From Perspicuibacillus lycopersici (lineage in GTDB: Bacteria > Bacillota > Bacilli > Bacillales > Caldibacillaceae), in NCBI RefSeq assembly GCF_025660475.1, contig NZ_JAOUSF010000006.1, forward strand, positions 107,708-171,707: a DNA stretch of 64,000 nucleotides, read 5' to 3'. The notes under the pieces are model-generated. The model was not told the origin of the DNA, searched no databases, and saw nothing but the letters and a program-made list of their open reading frames with translations. Of this stretch, positions 37,730 through 48,266 are shown in pieces (position 1 is the stretch's first letter; each line of letters opens with the position of its first letter). A program made the translations under genes and the position numbers.

Positions 37730-39397
37730 ATGACTAAATATACGATAGGGATTGATTATGGAACACAATCGGGTAGGGCAGTTCTAGTGTCATTAACAGA
37801 TGGGCAAGAGGTATCAGATCATGTGACACCTTATACGCATGGTGTTATTGATGAGGTTTTACCAGATGTACCTATTGAGTTAGAACATGAATGGGCGCTT
37901 CAGCATCCGCTTGATTATATAGAAGTAATTAGAAAATCCGTTCCAGCTGTTATTAACGAATCAGGAATTAATCCGAAAGATGTCATTGGAATTGGGATTG
38001 ATTTTACGGCTTGTACAATGCTGCCAATTGATCAAAATCTTCAGCCACTTTGCTTAAATAAGGAGCTAGCTCGTAATCCCCATAGCTGGGTGAAATTGTG
38101 GAAACACCATGCGGCTCAGGATGAGGCAAATAAGATTAATAGTATTGCAGAGAAAAGAGGAGAAAAATTTTTACCACGATATGGTGGTAAAATTTCATCG
38201 GAATGGATGATCGCAAAAATTTGGCAAATCCTTGATGAAGCTCCGGAAATTTATGAGCAGGCAGACCAATTTGTAGAAGCAACGGATTGGGTCATATCTC
38301 AATTAACAGGTAATATAACACGAAATAGCTGTACGGCGGGATATAAGTCGATTTGGCATAAGCAAGATGGATATCCAAGTAAAGACTTTTTTAAAGCGCT
38401 AGATCCCCGATTGGAAAATATAGTAGAGACGAAATTAAGAGGCAATGTTCTCCCACTAGGTACGAAGGCAGGGACATTAACAAAGGAAATGGCAGTACTT
38501 ACGGGATTACCTGAAGGAATTGCCGTTGCAGTAGGGAATGTAGATGCGCATGCAGCCGTTCCTGCAATGGGAGTTGTGGAACCGGGAAAACTTGTGATGG
38601 CAATGGGGACTTCTATTTGCCATATGTTATTAGGCAAAGAGGAAAAAGAAGTCGAAGGTATGTGTGGAGTTGTAGAGGATGGGATAATTCCTGGCTATTT
38701 TGGATATGAAGCAGGGCAATCAGCTGTTGGAGATATTTTTGAATGGTATGTAGAAGAAGGTGTCCCTGCATACGTTCAAGAATTGGCTGTGAAACAAGGA
38801 TTATCTATTCATCAATATTTAGAACAAAAGGCAGCTACCTATACTCCTGGTGAAAGTGGATTAGTTGCCCTTGATTGGTGGAATGGGAATCGGTCAGTTT
38901 TAGTGGATACCGAATTGAGTGGACTGATTATTGGTATGACTCTTCAAACAAAACCAGAGGAAATTTATCGAGCACTTTTAGAAGCAACTGCTTTTGGAAC
39001 CCGTACGATTGTTGAAGCTTTTAAGAAAAATGGTGTGGAAGTAAACGAATTATATGCCTGTGGCGGATTACCACAAAAGAACCAATTATTAATGCAAATT
39101 TATGCAGATGTTACAAATCTTCCAATAAAAATTGCTGCTTCAAAACAAACACCTGCTTTAGGTGCAGCAATGTTTGCTGCGGTTGCAGCAGGAAAAGAAG
39201 CAGGTGGATATGACGATATTTTAGGTGCAGCAAAAAATATGGCACGTCTGAAGGATGAAGTTATTCTACCAATTGCGGAACATGTAGCAATCTACGAAAA
39301 AATTTATCAGGAATATAAGCTTCTTCATGACTATTTTGGACGTGGAGAAAACAATGTGATGAAGCGATTAAAAGCTTTACGAAATATTGCACGATAA
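37730..39397 (+). CDS. araB: Ribulokinase
   Basis: A 555-residue FGGY-family kinase that phosphorylates L-ribulose with ATP. The N-terminal phosphate loop [20 protein letters not shown], the [15 protein letters not shown] region, [13 protein letters not shown], the [12 protein letters not shown] motif and [20 protein letters not shown] are diagnostic of AraB. The length is close to the 560 residues of B. subtilis AraB. GGGAGG precedes the ATG. Second gene of araDBA. Confidence 0.95.
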   Translation: MTKYTIGIDYGTQSGRAVLVSLTDGQEVSDHVTPYTHGVIDEVLPDVPIELEHEWALQHPLDYIEVIRKSVPAVINESGINPKDVIGIGIDFTACTMLPIDQNLQPLCLNKELARNPHSWVKLWKHHAAQDEANKINSIAEKRGEKFLPRYGGKISSEWMIAKIWQILDEAPEIYEQADQFVEATDWVISQLTGNITRNSCTAGYKSIWHKQDGYPSKDFFKALDPRLENIVETKLRGNVLPLGTKAGTLTKEMAVLTGLPEGIAVAVGNVDAHAAVPAMGVVEPGKLVMAMGTSICHMLLGKEEKEVEGMCGVVEDGIIPGYFGYEAGQSAVGDIFEWYVEEGVPAYVQELAVKQGLSIHQYLEQKAATYTPGESGLVALDWWNGNRSVLVDTELSGLIIGMTLQTKPEEIYRALLEATAFGTRTIVEAFKKNGVEVNELYACGGLPQKNQLLMQIYADVTNLPIKIAASKQTPALGAAMFAAVAAGKEAGGYDDILGAAKNMARLKDEVILPIAEHVAIYEKIYQEYKLLHDYFGRGENNVMKRLKALRNIAR

Positions 39398-39428
39398 AAA
39401 TATTACCTATAACTGAGGAGGAAGCATA

Positions 39429-40913
39429 ATGTTAGAAGTTAGACCTTATACGTTTTGGTTTGTCACAGGAAGTCAGCATTTATATGGAGAAGACGTACTA
39501 CTAGAGGTAGAAAATAACTCAAAGAGTCTTGTGGAAGGGTTGAATCTAAAAGGTGGCCTTCCATATAAAATAGAATTTAAAAGAGTACTCACGACAAGTG
39601 ATGATATTCATCGATTAATATTACAAGCTAATGCGGATGAAAATTGTGCTGGATTAATTACTTGGATGCATACTTTTTCACCAGCGAAAATGTGGATAGC
39701 TGGCCTTTCTGCTTTGCAAAAGCCATTATTACATTTAGCAACCCAATATAATCGTGATATTCCGTGGGACACTATTGACATGGATTTTATGAATTTAAAT
39801 CAATCGGCACATGGTGATCGGGAATTTGGTTATATGGTCACTCGTTTAAGAATTGCTCGTAAAGTAGTTGTTGGTCATTGGGAAAATCCAGAAGTTCAAG
39901 GGAAAATTGGCTCTTGGATGAAAACGGCAATAGCTGTTGCTGAGGGAAGAAATATTCGTGTCGCCAGGTTCGGGGATAATATGCGAAATGTTGCAGTCAC
40001 GGATGGAGATAAAGTTGAAGCGCAGATGAAATTTGGCTGGTCCGTAGATTATTATGGAATTGGTGATTTAGTAGTGAAAATGAAGGAAGTATCAGAGGAA
40101 AGAGTGGATGCATTATTTAACGAATACAAGGAATTATATGAGATCGAAGAAACAGCACTAGTTCCAGGTCCAGCTCAAGATGCTGTAAAAGAGCAAGCTA
40201 GAATGGAAATTGCTTTAAAAGAATTTCTTCAAGAAGGAAAGTATACGGCATTTTCCACTAACTTTGAAGATTTACATGGGATGAAGCAGCTTCCAGGATT
40301 AGCTGCACAACGATTAATGGCAGAAGGATATGGATTTGCTGGTGAAGGTGATTGGAAGACGTCCGCATTACTTCGATTAATGAAAATTATTGCCGATAAC
40401 AAAGATACTACATTTATGGAGGACTATACGTATCATTTAGAGCCAGGCAATGAAACAATATTAGGGGCACACATGTTGGAAGTATGTCCAACGGTTGCAG
40501 CAACAAAACCGAAAATTATTGTTCGTCCATTAGGAATTGGCGGAAAAGAGGATCCAGCAAGATTAGTATTTGATGGAAAAGCAGGAGAAGGTATTGTTGT
40601 GTCACTAGTTGAAATGGGTGGTCGTTATCGTTTAATCATAAATGAAATAGCAGCGGAACAGCCAACTTTGGCAACACCAAATCTTCCAGTGGCGAAAGTA
40701 CTATGGAAGCCTGAGCCTTCTTTAAGTGTTGCGACTGAAGCATGGATTTATTCCGGAGGTGCGCATCATACCGTTCTTTCGTTAGCAGTGACAACAGAAC
40801 AATTATACGATTTTGCAGATATGGTGAATATTGAGTGTATTATTATTGATAAAAATACAAATATGCCAAGGTTTCGAAATGAATTGAAATTAAGCGATAA
40901 AACTTGGGGATAA
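39429..40913 (+). CDS. araA: L-arabinose isomerase
   Basis: A 494-residue manganese-dependent isomerase converting L-arabinose to L-ribulose. FWFVTGSQHLYGEDVL, LITWMHTFSPAKMWIAG, SAHGDREFGYMVTRLRI, AFSTNFEDLHGMKQLPGLAA and SGGAHHTVLSLAVT are family signatures. The catalytic acids and metal His are present (FEDLHGM, GGAHHT). GGAGGAAGC is the ribosome site. Last gene of araDBA; the terminator at 40953-40982 follows. Confidence 0.96.
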   Translation: MLEVRPYTFWFVTGSQHLYGEDVLLEVENNSKSLVEGLNLKGGLPYKIEFKRVLTTSDDIHRLILQANADENCAGLITWMHTFSPAKMWIAGLSALQKPLLHLATQYNRDIPWDTIDMDFMNLNQSAHGDREFGYMVTRLRIARKVVVGHWENPEVQGKIGSWMKTAIAVAEGRNIRVARFGDNMRNVAVTDGDKVEAQMKFGWSVDYYGIGDLVVKMKEVSEERVDALFNEYKELYEIEETALVPGPAQDAVKEQARMEIALKEFLQEGKYTAFSTNFEDLHGMKQLPGLAAQRLMAEGYGFAGEGDWKTSALLRLMKIIADNKDTTFMEDYTYHLEPGNETILGAHMLEVCPTVAATKPKIIVRPLGIGGKEDPARLVFDGKAGEGIVVSLVEMGGRYRLIINEIAAEQPTLATPNLPVAKVLWKPEPSLSVATEAWIYSGGAHHTVLSLAVTTEQLYDFADMVNIECIIIDKNTNMPRFRNELKLSDKTWG

Positions 40914-40952
40914 ATGGAATAAAAAAATAGATATCGATAAGTAGGGGAAAAT

Positions 40953-40983
40953 AAAGAAACTGACAGTTTGGTCAGTTTCTTTG
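40953..40983 (+). terminator. Terminator of araDBA
   Basis: AAAGAAACTGAC (40953-40964) pairs with GTCAGTTTCTTT (40971-40982); a TTG and T-rich tail follow. Confidence 0.85.
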
Positions 40984-41000
40984 TTTATATAATTCTATTT

Positions 41001-41047
41001 TTTACAAATAATAATTAGTATGGTATCCTACTTGTGCGAATAAGTAG
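41001..41047 (+). promoter_or_regulatory. araR promoter with a possible autoregulatory AraR box
   Basis: TTTACA (41001-41006) and TATCCT (41024-41029) are 17 bases apart. Directly after the -10 lies CTACTTGTGCGAATAAGTAG (41028-41047), with 6-bp inverted arms and an AraR-like centre (11 of 16). Such placement would allow AraR to repress its own gene. Confidence 0.55.
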
Positions 41048-41076
41048 TTCTAAATAATGAAGTGGAGTGTAGCTTT

Positions 41077-42195
41077 GTGAGTGAGTCAAAATATAGTATG
41101 GTGAAACGTTGGATTAAATCAAAAATATTGGATGGTACTTTTCAACCATACCAAAAGATAAATTCTGAGAGTGAACTAATGAAACAATTTAATGTTAGCC
41201 GTCATACCGTGAGATTAGCGTTAGGTGAACTAGTAAGTGAGGGATGGCTATATAAGGAACAAGGTTCTGGTACGTACGTTTCGGAGCGTTCTACAAATGA
41301 AGAAAACACGATTAAATCTGCCGTGAAAAGTATTGCCATTATTACTACCTATATATCAGATTATATTTTTCCTTCTATCATCCGAGGTGCAGAACGAGTA
41401 TTAACCCAGGAAGGATATCAAATCAGTTTATTTAGTACGAATAATGACCATGAAAATGAGAAAAGAATTTTAGAAACCGTAATTGCACATCGATATGATG
41501 GTGTAATTGTAGAGCCAACGAAAAGTGCCATTGCAAACCCTAATATTAACTACTATTTAAATTTAGAAGCCTTAAAAATTCCATACATTATGATTAACGC
41601 ATTTTATGATGAGCTGGAACCAATAAGTGTAACAGTAAATGACATGGAAGGTGGCTATTTACAAGCAGAGCATTTGATAAAGCAAGGACATAAAAATATA
41701 TTAGGCTTTTTCAAAACCGATGATATCCAAGGATCCAAACGGATGAAGGGGTACTTAAAGGCACACCGGGAATATGGCATACCAATTAATCCACAAAACA
41801 TTGTGACGTATAATACGGCAGAAAAAAATACAGTAATCGATTTGTTAAATGAGAAATTAGATAATTCACCGGAAAAGATTACCGGAATTATTTGCTATAA
41901 TGATCAACTTGCGATGAAAATACTGGATGTTTTAAGGCAGAGAAATTTAAGTGTCCCTGAGGATATTTCTATAGTAGGTTTTGATGACTCGTTCTTAGCG
42001 GAAATTTCAGAAGTGAAATTAACATCTATTAAACATCCAAAGAGTGAGCTTGGAGAAGTGGCTGCTAATCTAATTATTGAATTAATAAGACATACGAATA
42101 GTCAAAATACAAAGGATATGAAAAGATTAGAATCCTATGTATTTGAACCAGGTTTAGTATTACGTAATTCCACGATAGCGGTGGAGGATAATTAA
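41077..42195 (+). CDS. araR: Arabinose operon repressor AraR
   Basis: A 372-residue repressor with a GntR-type winged helix N terminus (KRWIKSKILDGTFQPYQKIN, SELMKQFNVSRHTVRLALGE, GWLYKEQGSGTYVSE) joined to a LacI-type periplasmic-binding-protein domain (SIAIITTYISDYIFPSIIRG, GVIVEPTKSAIANP, GIICYNDQLAMKILD, VPEDISIVGFDDSFLAE). This chimera is specific to AraR, which releases DNA upon L-arabinose binding. GTG 41077 is chosen because GTGGAGTG (41062-41069) fits as the ribosome site. The length is near the 362 residues of the B. subtilis protein. It lies between araDBA and araNPQ with its own promoter and terminator. Confidence 0.95.
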   Translation: MSESKYSMVKRWIKSKILDGTFQPYQKINSESELMKQFNVSRHTVRLALGELVSEGWLYKEQGSGTYVSERSTNEENTIKSAVKSIAIITTYISDYIFPSIIRGAERVLTQEGYQISLFSTNNDHENEKRILETVIAHRYDGVIVEPTKSAIANPNINYYLNLEALKIPYIMINAFYDELEPISVTVNDMEGGYLQAEHLIKQGHKNILGFFKTDDIQGSKRMKGYLKAHREYGIPINPQNIVTYNTAEKNTVIDLLNEKLDNSPEKITGIICYNDQLAMKILDVLRQRNLSVPEDISIVGFDDSFLAEISEVKLTSIKHPKSELGEVAANLIIELIRHTNSQNTKDMKRLESYVFEPGLVLRNSTIAVEDN

Positions 42196-42210
42196 GAAAG
42201 TAGAATAAAC

Positions 42211-42250
42211 AATGGCTGATCGAAGCATGAATCGATCAGCCATTTTTTTT
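42211..42250 (+). terminator. Terminator of araR
   Basis: AATGGCTGATCGA (42211-42223) pairs with TCGATCAGCCATT (42232-42244) and is followed by eight or more T. Confidence 0.92.
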
Positions 42251-42300
42251 GAATGATTGAAATGTGGAAACAAATAAATTAAGTCTATATTCTCGTTTTA

Positions 42301-42410
42301 TGATGTACGTATGACTTGTGGTTTTTTACACAAAAAAATTGAAATAAGTACGTACAAATCGTTGACAGATAAAAATTACAATTTTATAATTAGTTTATGA
42401 AAACGCTTTA
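42301..42410 (+). promoter_or_regulatory. araNPQ promoter with two in-phase AraR boxes and a cre site
   Basis: A consensus promoter TTGACA (42362-42367), 17-base spacer, TATAAT (42385-42390). Just upstream is ATAAGTACGTACAAAT (42344-42359; 14 of 16 AraR positions). A second, weaker box TGATGTACGTATGACT (42301-42316) is centred 43 bases further up, four helical turns, as in the cooperative operator pairs known for B. subtilis AraR. A cre-like TGAAAACGCTTTA lies at 42398-42410, at about +1 to +13. Confidence 0.8.
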
Positions 42411-42498
42411 TTTTTAAGGTGGTGATAAAAATCTTTGTTATAAGATATACTCCTGTAAAAATGATGAACTATTAAAAGGATGATTGGGGGACAATGTA

Positions 42499-43842
42499 AT
42501 GAAGTCTAGTAAAAAAGTATTAACTTATTTTCTTATTCTATTGATGGCTTTTTTTATAGTCGGATGTTCTTCTAATTCCTCTAAAGAGGAAGAAGTAGTA
42601 GGGGAAACGACGACTGTTGGACCAGAAGATGGTGCGAAATTAGAAATGTGGTTATTTGTTGATCTCCACCAGCAATTCTATACTGAAATGTTGAACAAAT
42701 GGAATGAAGAACATCCAGATAAGCAAATTCAAATTAATTTTACGGTTTATCCTTATGCAGACATGCATACGAAATTAACATTAGCGATTCAATCTGGTGA
42801 AGGTATCCCGGATATGTCAGACATTGAGATTGGTCAATTTCCTAATTTCTTAGACGGAGAGGTGCCGTGGTTACCAGTTAATAGTTATGTAGAACCATAT
42901 AAAGCTGATTTAGTAAGCTCCCGTTTAGATGCCTATGCAAAAGATGGTAATTATTATGGTGTTCCGACTCACGTTGGCGCGATGGTTATGTACTATAATA
43001 AGGAGATTTTGGAGCAATACGGAATTGACTATACTCAAATTAAAACATGGGATGATTTCACCGCAGCAGGTGAAAAGCTAAAAGAAGCTTCCAATGGTGA
43101 AGTGTTCATGACATCTGTTGATACAGGTGGTGCTGATTGGTTGACATTAGCTATGTCACAATACGGCGAATCATGGGTAGAAGACCCAGAAAATGCAAAT
43201 GTACAATTGAAATCAATTGAAAATATGTTGACAATGCAACAAGGCTGGCTAGAAAGTGGAATTGCAGAAGTAACACCTGGAGGGCAAATTGATACAGAGG
43301 AAGGTTATGCTACAGTTGCTAATGGTGAGGTAGCGGCATTCCCGAAAGCAAGTTGGTATATGTCTCGTTTCACAGATTACATGCCTGAGATGTCTGGAAA
43401 GATAGCGCTTGCACCAATTCCTGTCTTTGAAGAAGGTCAAGCCCGTTCTAATGGTGTTGGTGGTACAGGAACCGTTATTTATAAGGAATCTGAGAATGCT
43501 GAATTGGCAGCTGAATTTATGGCATGGGCAAAATTGTCTGAAGAAGGCGGAGAAAAGATTTGGGATATTTTAGGATTTGATCCGGTAAATACAAAAGTTT
43601 GGTCTAATGATGTGATAACACATAATCCAGACAATAAATTCGTTCAATACTTTGTAAACAATCCATTCGATGTATTTTTAGAAATTCAAGATGAAGTAAA
43701 TCTTATTAAAACGGTACCAATTACAACTACGATTAATGAAGCGTTTAACTTAACAACCTTAAATGAAGTACTTGAGAATGGTGCAGATGTCAAGGAAGCG
43801 CTTGCTGCAGCCCAGGAAGAAGTAGATTTTGAACAAGAATAA
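42499..43842 (+). CDS. araN: Arabino-oligosaccharide-binding lipoprotein AraN
   Basis: A 447-residue extracytoplasmic sugar-binding protein. The lipobox is FIVGCSS after a 20-residue hydrophobic signal, followed by an acidic linker. The mature part has KLEMWLFVDLHQQFYTEMLN, LTLAIQSGEGIPDMSDIEIG, YGVPTHVGAMVMYYNKEILE and VAAFPKASWYMSRF, a cluster 1 (carbohydrate) solute-binding fold. Downstream genes araP and araQ identify it as AraN. ATG 42499 follows GGGGGAC; longer frames upstream would add residues before the signal. A 14-bp hairpin directly after its stop may stabilise its message. Confidence 0.9.
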   Translation: MKSSKKVLTYFLILLMAFFIVGCSSNSSKEEEVVGETTTVGPEDGAKLEMWLFVDLHQQFYTEMLNKWNEEHPDKQIQINFTVYPYADMHTKLTLAIQSGEGIPDMSDIEIGQFPNFLDGEVPWLPVNSYVEPYKADLVSSRLDAYAKDGNYYGVPTHVGAMVMYYNKEILEQYGIDYTQIKTWDDFTAAGEKLKEASNGEVFMTSVDTGGADWLTLAMSQYGESWVEDPENANVQLKSIENMLTMQQGWLESGIAEVTPGGQIDTEEGYATVANGEVAAFPKASWYMSRFTDYMPEMSGKIALAPIPVFEEGQARSNGVGGTGTVIYKESENAELAAEFMAWAKLSEEGGEKIWDILGFDPVNTKVWSNDVITHNPDNKFVQYFVNNPFDVFLEIQDEVNLIKTVPITTTINEAFNLTTLNEVLENGADVKEALAAAQEEVDFEQE

Positions 43843-43854
43843 GTATAATAATTC

Positions 43855-43887
43855 GTTTAAGATTGCCTAATGAAGGCAATCTTAAAC
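43855..43887 (+). promoter_or_regulatory. Intercistronic hairpin between araN and araP
   Basis: GTTTAAGATTGCCT (43855-43868) and AGGCAATCTTAAAC (43874-43887) form a perfect 14-bp stem with an AATGA loop. There is no T run after it, so it is more likely an RNA-stabilising or processing structure than a terminator. It would keep araN expression above araPQ. Confidence 0.75.
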
Positions 43888-43918
43888 GCTCTTGAGAAGA
43901 GAGAGGAGGGGAACTGTA

Positions 43919-44818
43919 TTGAAAGGAGTACAAAGTATTTTATTCTCTCAGAAGGCTGCTCCGTATATATTCATATTGCCTTTTATTATAAGTTTATCGT
44001 TTTTCTGGGTGTATCCGATGATATCAACAATTATCATGAGTTTCCAAGATATCGGGACTGGATACAGTGAGTTTATTGGGTTAGCAAACTACGAAAAATT
44101 ATTAGGTGATTCCGTATTCCATACTGCTGTGAAAAACAGTGTACTTTATACCATTTTTACGATTATCATTTTAATTCCTTTACCAATGTTATGTGCCTTT
44201 CTATTGAACTCCAAAAATGTAGTGGCAAAGAGAACATATAAATCGATTATCTATTTACCTGCACTAGTTTCTGTTGTTGTTTCTGGTATTCTATTCCGAT
44301 ATATGTTCAGTGAAATGGATAGTGGTTTGATGAATCAAATTCTGAACTTTTTCGGAATCGACTCCACCCAATGGTTAAAAAATTGGGGGACAGGTATGTT
44401 TGCCTTACTACTACTTGCTACTTGGAGATGGATGGGGGTAAATACGTTATATTTTGAAGCGGGTTTAAGCTCGATCGATAAAGTACTTTATGAATCAGCA
44501 GAAGTTGATGGTGCCAATGCATGGCAAAAATTTTGGCATATTACTTTACCACTACTTAAACCAACCCGAATTTATGTAACGACAATCTCTATTTATGGCG
44601 GTATGGCTATGTTCCTAGAAAGCTACATGATTTACGGTGGCAATAGCTCCCCTAAAAATATCGGATTGACGATAGTTGGATATTTGTATAGACGTGGAAT
44701 TGAAAAGAATGATTTAGGCTACGCTTCAGCAGTAGGTTTAGTATTGCTTATTGTAGCGTTAGCTATCAGCATGGTTTACCTATGGTCAAGCGGCATGTTT
44801 AAAAAGGAGGACAAATAG
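43919..44818 (+). CDS. araP: Arabino-oligosaccharide ABC permease AraP
   Basis: A 299-residue permease of the MalF/UgpA type with six helices. It starts MKGVQSILFSQKAAPYIFIL; the coupling loop is LYESAEVDGANAWQKFWHITLPLLKPT, the EAA motif of sugar permeases. TTG 43919 is selected because AGGAGGG (43904-43910) is eight bases upstream; in-frame codons further up lack such a site. It makes the heterodimeric channel with AraQ. No ATPase gene lies in the operon, so the importer must use a shared MsmX-type ATPase, as in B. subtilis. Confidence 0.92.
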   Translation: MKGVQSILFSQKAAPYIFILPFIISLSFFWVYPMISTIIMSFQDIGTGYSEFIGLANYEKLLGDSVFHTAVKNSVLYTIFTIIILIPLPMLCAFLLNSKNVVAKRTYKSIIYLPALVSVVVSGILFRYMFSEMDSGLMNQILNFFGIDSTQWLKNWGTGMFALLLLATWRWMGVNTLYFEAGLSSIDKVLYESAEVDGANAWQKFWHITLPLLKPTRIYVTTISIYGGMAMFLESYMIYGGNSSPKNIGLTIVGYLYRRGIEKNDLGYASAVGLVLLIVALAISMVYLWSSGMFKKEDK

Positions 44819-44819
44819 T

Positions 44820-45740
44820 ATGAGCCAGAATAATACTGAACCGAATCAAAGTTCTCTTTTTGACGCAAGTGCACTTGTCGCAACAAAGAAAGTAAAGAAA
44901 AATAAAGATGGAAAACGGTCGCTATATAAAGTGTTGATTAATGGTTTCTTTGTAATTATGTGTGCGATTGTAGCGGTACCTTTTGTTGCTGGATTATTCG
45001 CTTCCTTCCGACCTGGTCAAATGTTAATTCGAAACGGATTGAATCTGCAGCTTGATTTTAAAAACTGGTCCTTTACGAACTACGGCTATTTGTTTGACGG
45101 TAGTACAGGATATTTAGATTGGTATAAAAATAGTATTGTGATAACCGTCATTTCCGTATTGTTAACGTTAATCATCTGCTATTTTGTTGCGTATGGTTTT
45201 GCGATGTATAACTTTAAATTTAAGAATTTCCTTTTCTTCTTAGTAATTGCAACGATGATGGTTCCTTTTGAAATATTAATGCTACCACTTTATAAGGAAA
45301 TGATCAGTTTAGGCTTGATCGATACTTTCGCAGGTGTTATTCTCCCTGGACTAGTAGGAGCATCTACTATCTTCTTCTTTCGCCAATTTTTATCCGGCTT
45401 ACCAAAAGAGCTACTGGATGCTGGAAGAATTGATGGAAGCAGTGAGTACGGAATTTGTGTGAAAATTATTATGCCAATGTCTAAACCAGCATTCTCGGCA
45501 ATGGCGATATTAAGTGCAATGGGTTCATGGAATAGTATGCTGTGGCCATTAATTGTATTGCGTTCTGCCGATAAGTTTACTTTGCCAATAGGATTGAATA
45601 CACTGATGACTCCTTATGGCAATAATTATGATGTGATGGTTGCCGGCTCTATGTTCTCGATTTTACCGTTGTTCATTTTATATTTGATATTTAACAAGTA
45701 CTTTGTTGAAGGTATGACAGCCGGAGCGGTTAAAGGATAG
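44820..45740 (+). CDS. araQ: Arabino-oligosaccharide ABC permease AraQ
   Basis: A 306-residue permease of the MalG type. The N terminus is extended and polar (about 35 residues), then six helices. The coupling loop is LLDAGRIDGSSEYGICVKIIMPMSKPAF, and the C terminus FNKYFVEGMTAGAVKG is a family hallmark. It starts two bases after the araP stop with AAGGAGG inside the araP 3' end, so translation is coupled. It acts with AraP and AraN in the membrane. Confidence 0.92.
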   Translation: MSQNNTEPNQSSLFDASALVATKKVKKNKDGKRSLYKVLINGFFVIMCAIVAVPFVAGLFASFRPGQMLIRNGLNLQLDFKNWSFTNYGYLFDGSTGYLDWYKNSIVITVISVLLTLIICYFVAYGFAMYNFKFKNFLFFLVIATMMVPFEILMLPLYKEMISLGLIDTFAGVILPGLVGASTIFFFRQFLSGLPKELLDAGRIDGSSEYGICVKIIMPMSKPAFSAMAILSAMGSWNSMLWPLIVLRSADKFTLPIGLNTLMTPYGNNYDVMVAGSMFSILPLFILYLIFNKYFVEGMTAGAVKG

Positions 45741-45850
45741 AAAATAGTAGCTGCTCTGAATAATTAGCGAAGCAAGGATGAGCAACATTGGAAAACATAT
45801 GTATGGATAGAAGTAATAAAAAAGAAGCGTTAACAAGGTGGGTATAAATT

Positions 45851-46471
45851 ATGAAAATAAATTATCATTCTCCATTTTGGCAAAGGATGGAAAAGTTGTA
45901 TTATGTCATTTTATTGAACCTATTATGGATTCTATTTAGTTTACCGATCATTACAATCGGAGCTTCAACGGCAGCGCTTTATCATACGACGTTTAATCTT
46001 GTGAAAGGCAAGGATGTACAAGTTTTTACCGATTTTTATCATGCCTTTAAGCTTAATTTTGTTAGAAATATGGTAATGGGATTGTTTGTCATTTGCTTTG
46101 GGCTGTTGTTGATGCTTGTACAAGGTTTTTATTTACAGCTGGCAACTGAAATTTCACAGGTGATTTATTATTTATATTTATTTGTTACCTTCTTATTTAT
46201 TTTGTTTCTTGTCAATATCTTTCCAGTTTTAGGATCATTTAAGGGCTCTTTTTTGGAGATTGCAAGAATTACACTGTTTCTATCCATCAAATATTTACCA
46301 ATGAGTATTTTAATGATAATAATCAATTTTTTCATACTTTATTTATGTCAATTTGTTATTCCACTAGCAGTAATTGCAGTTGCACTTATCGCATTTGTTA
46401 ACAGTCATATATTTCTTAAAAAGGTATTAAAGGTAAGTTTTACTGCAGAGGAACTATCTAGTGTTAATTAA
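45851..46471 (+). CDS. DUF624 (YesL-like) membrane protein
   Basis: A 206-residue membrane protein with four to five helices. YYVILLNLLWILFSLPIITIG, ASTAALYHTTFNLVKGKDVQ and FYHAFKLNFVRN are the DUF624/YesL signature. This family is commonly found inside sugar ABC transporter operons of Firmicutes, with unknown function; it may help assembly or regulation of the importer. AAGGTGGGT is a weak ribosome site. It follows araQ by 110 bases and precedes a GH51 gene by 44 bases, so it belongs to the araNPQ transcript. Confidence 0.85.
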   Translation: MKINYHSPFWQRMEKLYYVILLNLLWILFSLPIITIGASTAALYHTTFNLVKGKDVQVFTDFYHAFKLNFVRNMVMGLFVICFGLLLMLVQGFYLQLATEISQVIYYLYLFVTFLFILFLVNIFPVLGSFKGSFLEIARITLFLSIKYLPMSILMIIINFFILYLCQFVIPLAVIAVALIAFVNSHIFLKKVLKVSFTAEELSSVN

Positions 46472-46497
46472 TCTAAAAGATGTAAAAGAAAACATAA

Positions 46498-48027
<1,530 letters not shown>

Positions 48028-48044
48028 TTACCATTCACCCGAGC

Positions 48045-48084
48045 AAGAAGAAGTAGAGGGATTATTCCTTCTACTTCTTCTTTT
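48045..48084 (+). terminator. Terminator of the araNPQ-abfA unit
   Basis: AAGAAGAAGTAGA (48045-48057) pairs with TCTACTTCTTCTT (48070-48082), followed by TT. Confidence 0.85.
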
Positions 48085-48103
48085 GATATTTAAGAACTAT
48101 TGG

Positions 48104-48223
48104 TTGACAACTATATACGGAATTCTGTACGCTATAGTTGTACGTACAAGATGAAAAAACCATGGAAATGGTTATCCATGTTTCTTTTTTTACTTAAGAT
48201 ACATTTGAATGAAAGCGTTTTTT
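48104..48223 (+). promoter_or_regulatory. araM promoter region with AraR box and cre-like site
   Basis: TTGACA at 48104-48109 is a good -35; the -10 is uncertain (TACGCT at 48128 or TATAGT at 48133). AGTTGTACGTACAAGA (48136-48151) matches 13 of 16 AraR positions. TGAAAGCGTTTTTT (48210-48223) is a cre-like site. Confidence 0.65.
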
Positions 48224-48266
48224 TCAAAAAGGTGTTCAAGTAGATTTTTCTCTAGGAGGTCAAAGG

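Noticed and set aside
43892..43918. N-terminal extension of AraP from an upstream TTG
   Set aside because: It would overlap the AGGAGGG ribosome site and the codon at 43919 has correct spacing.
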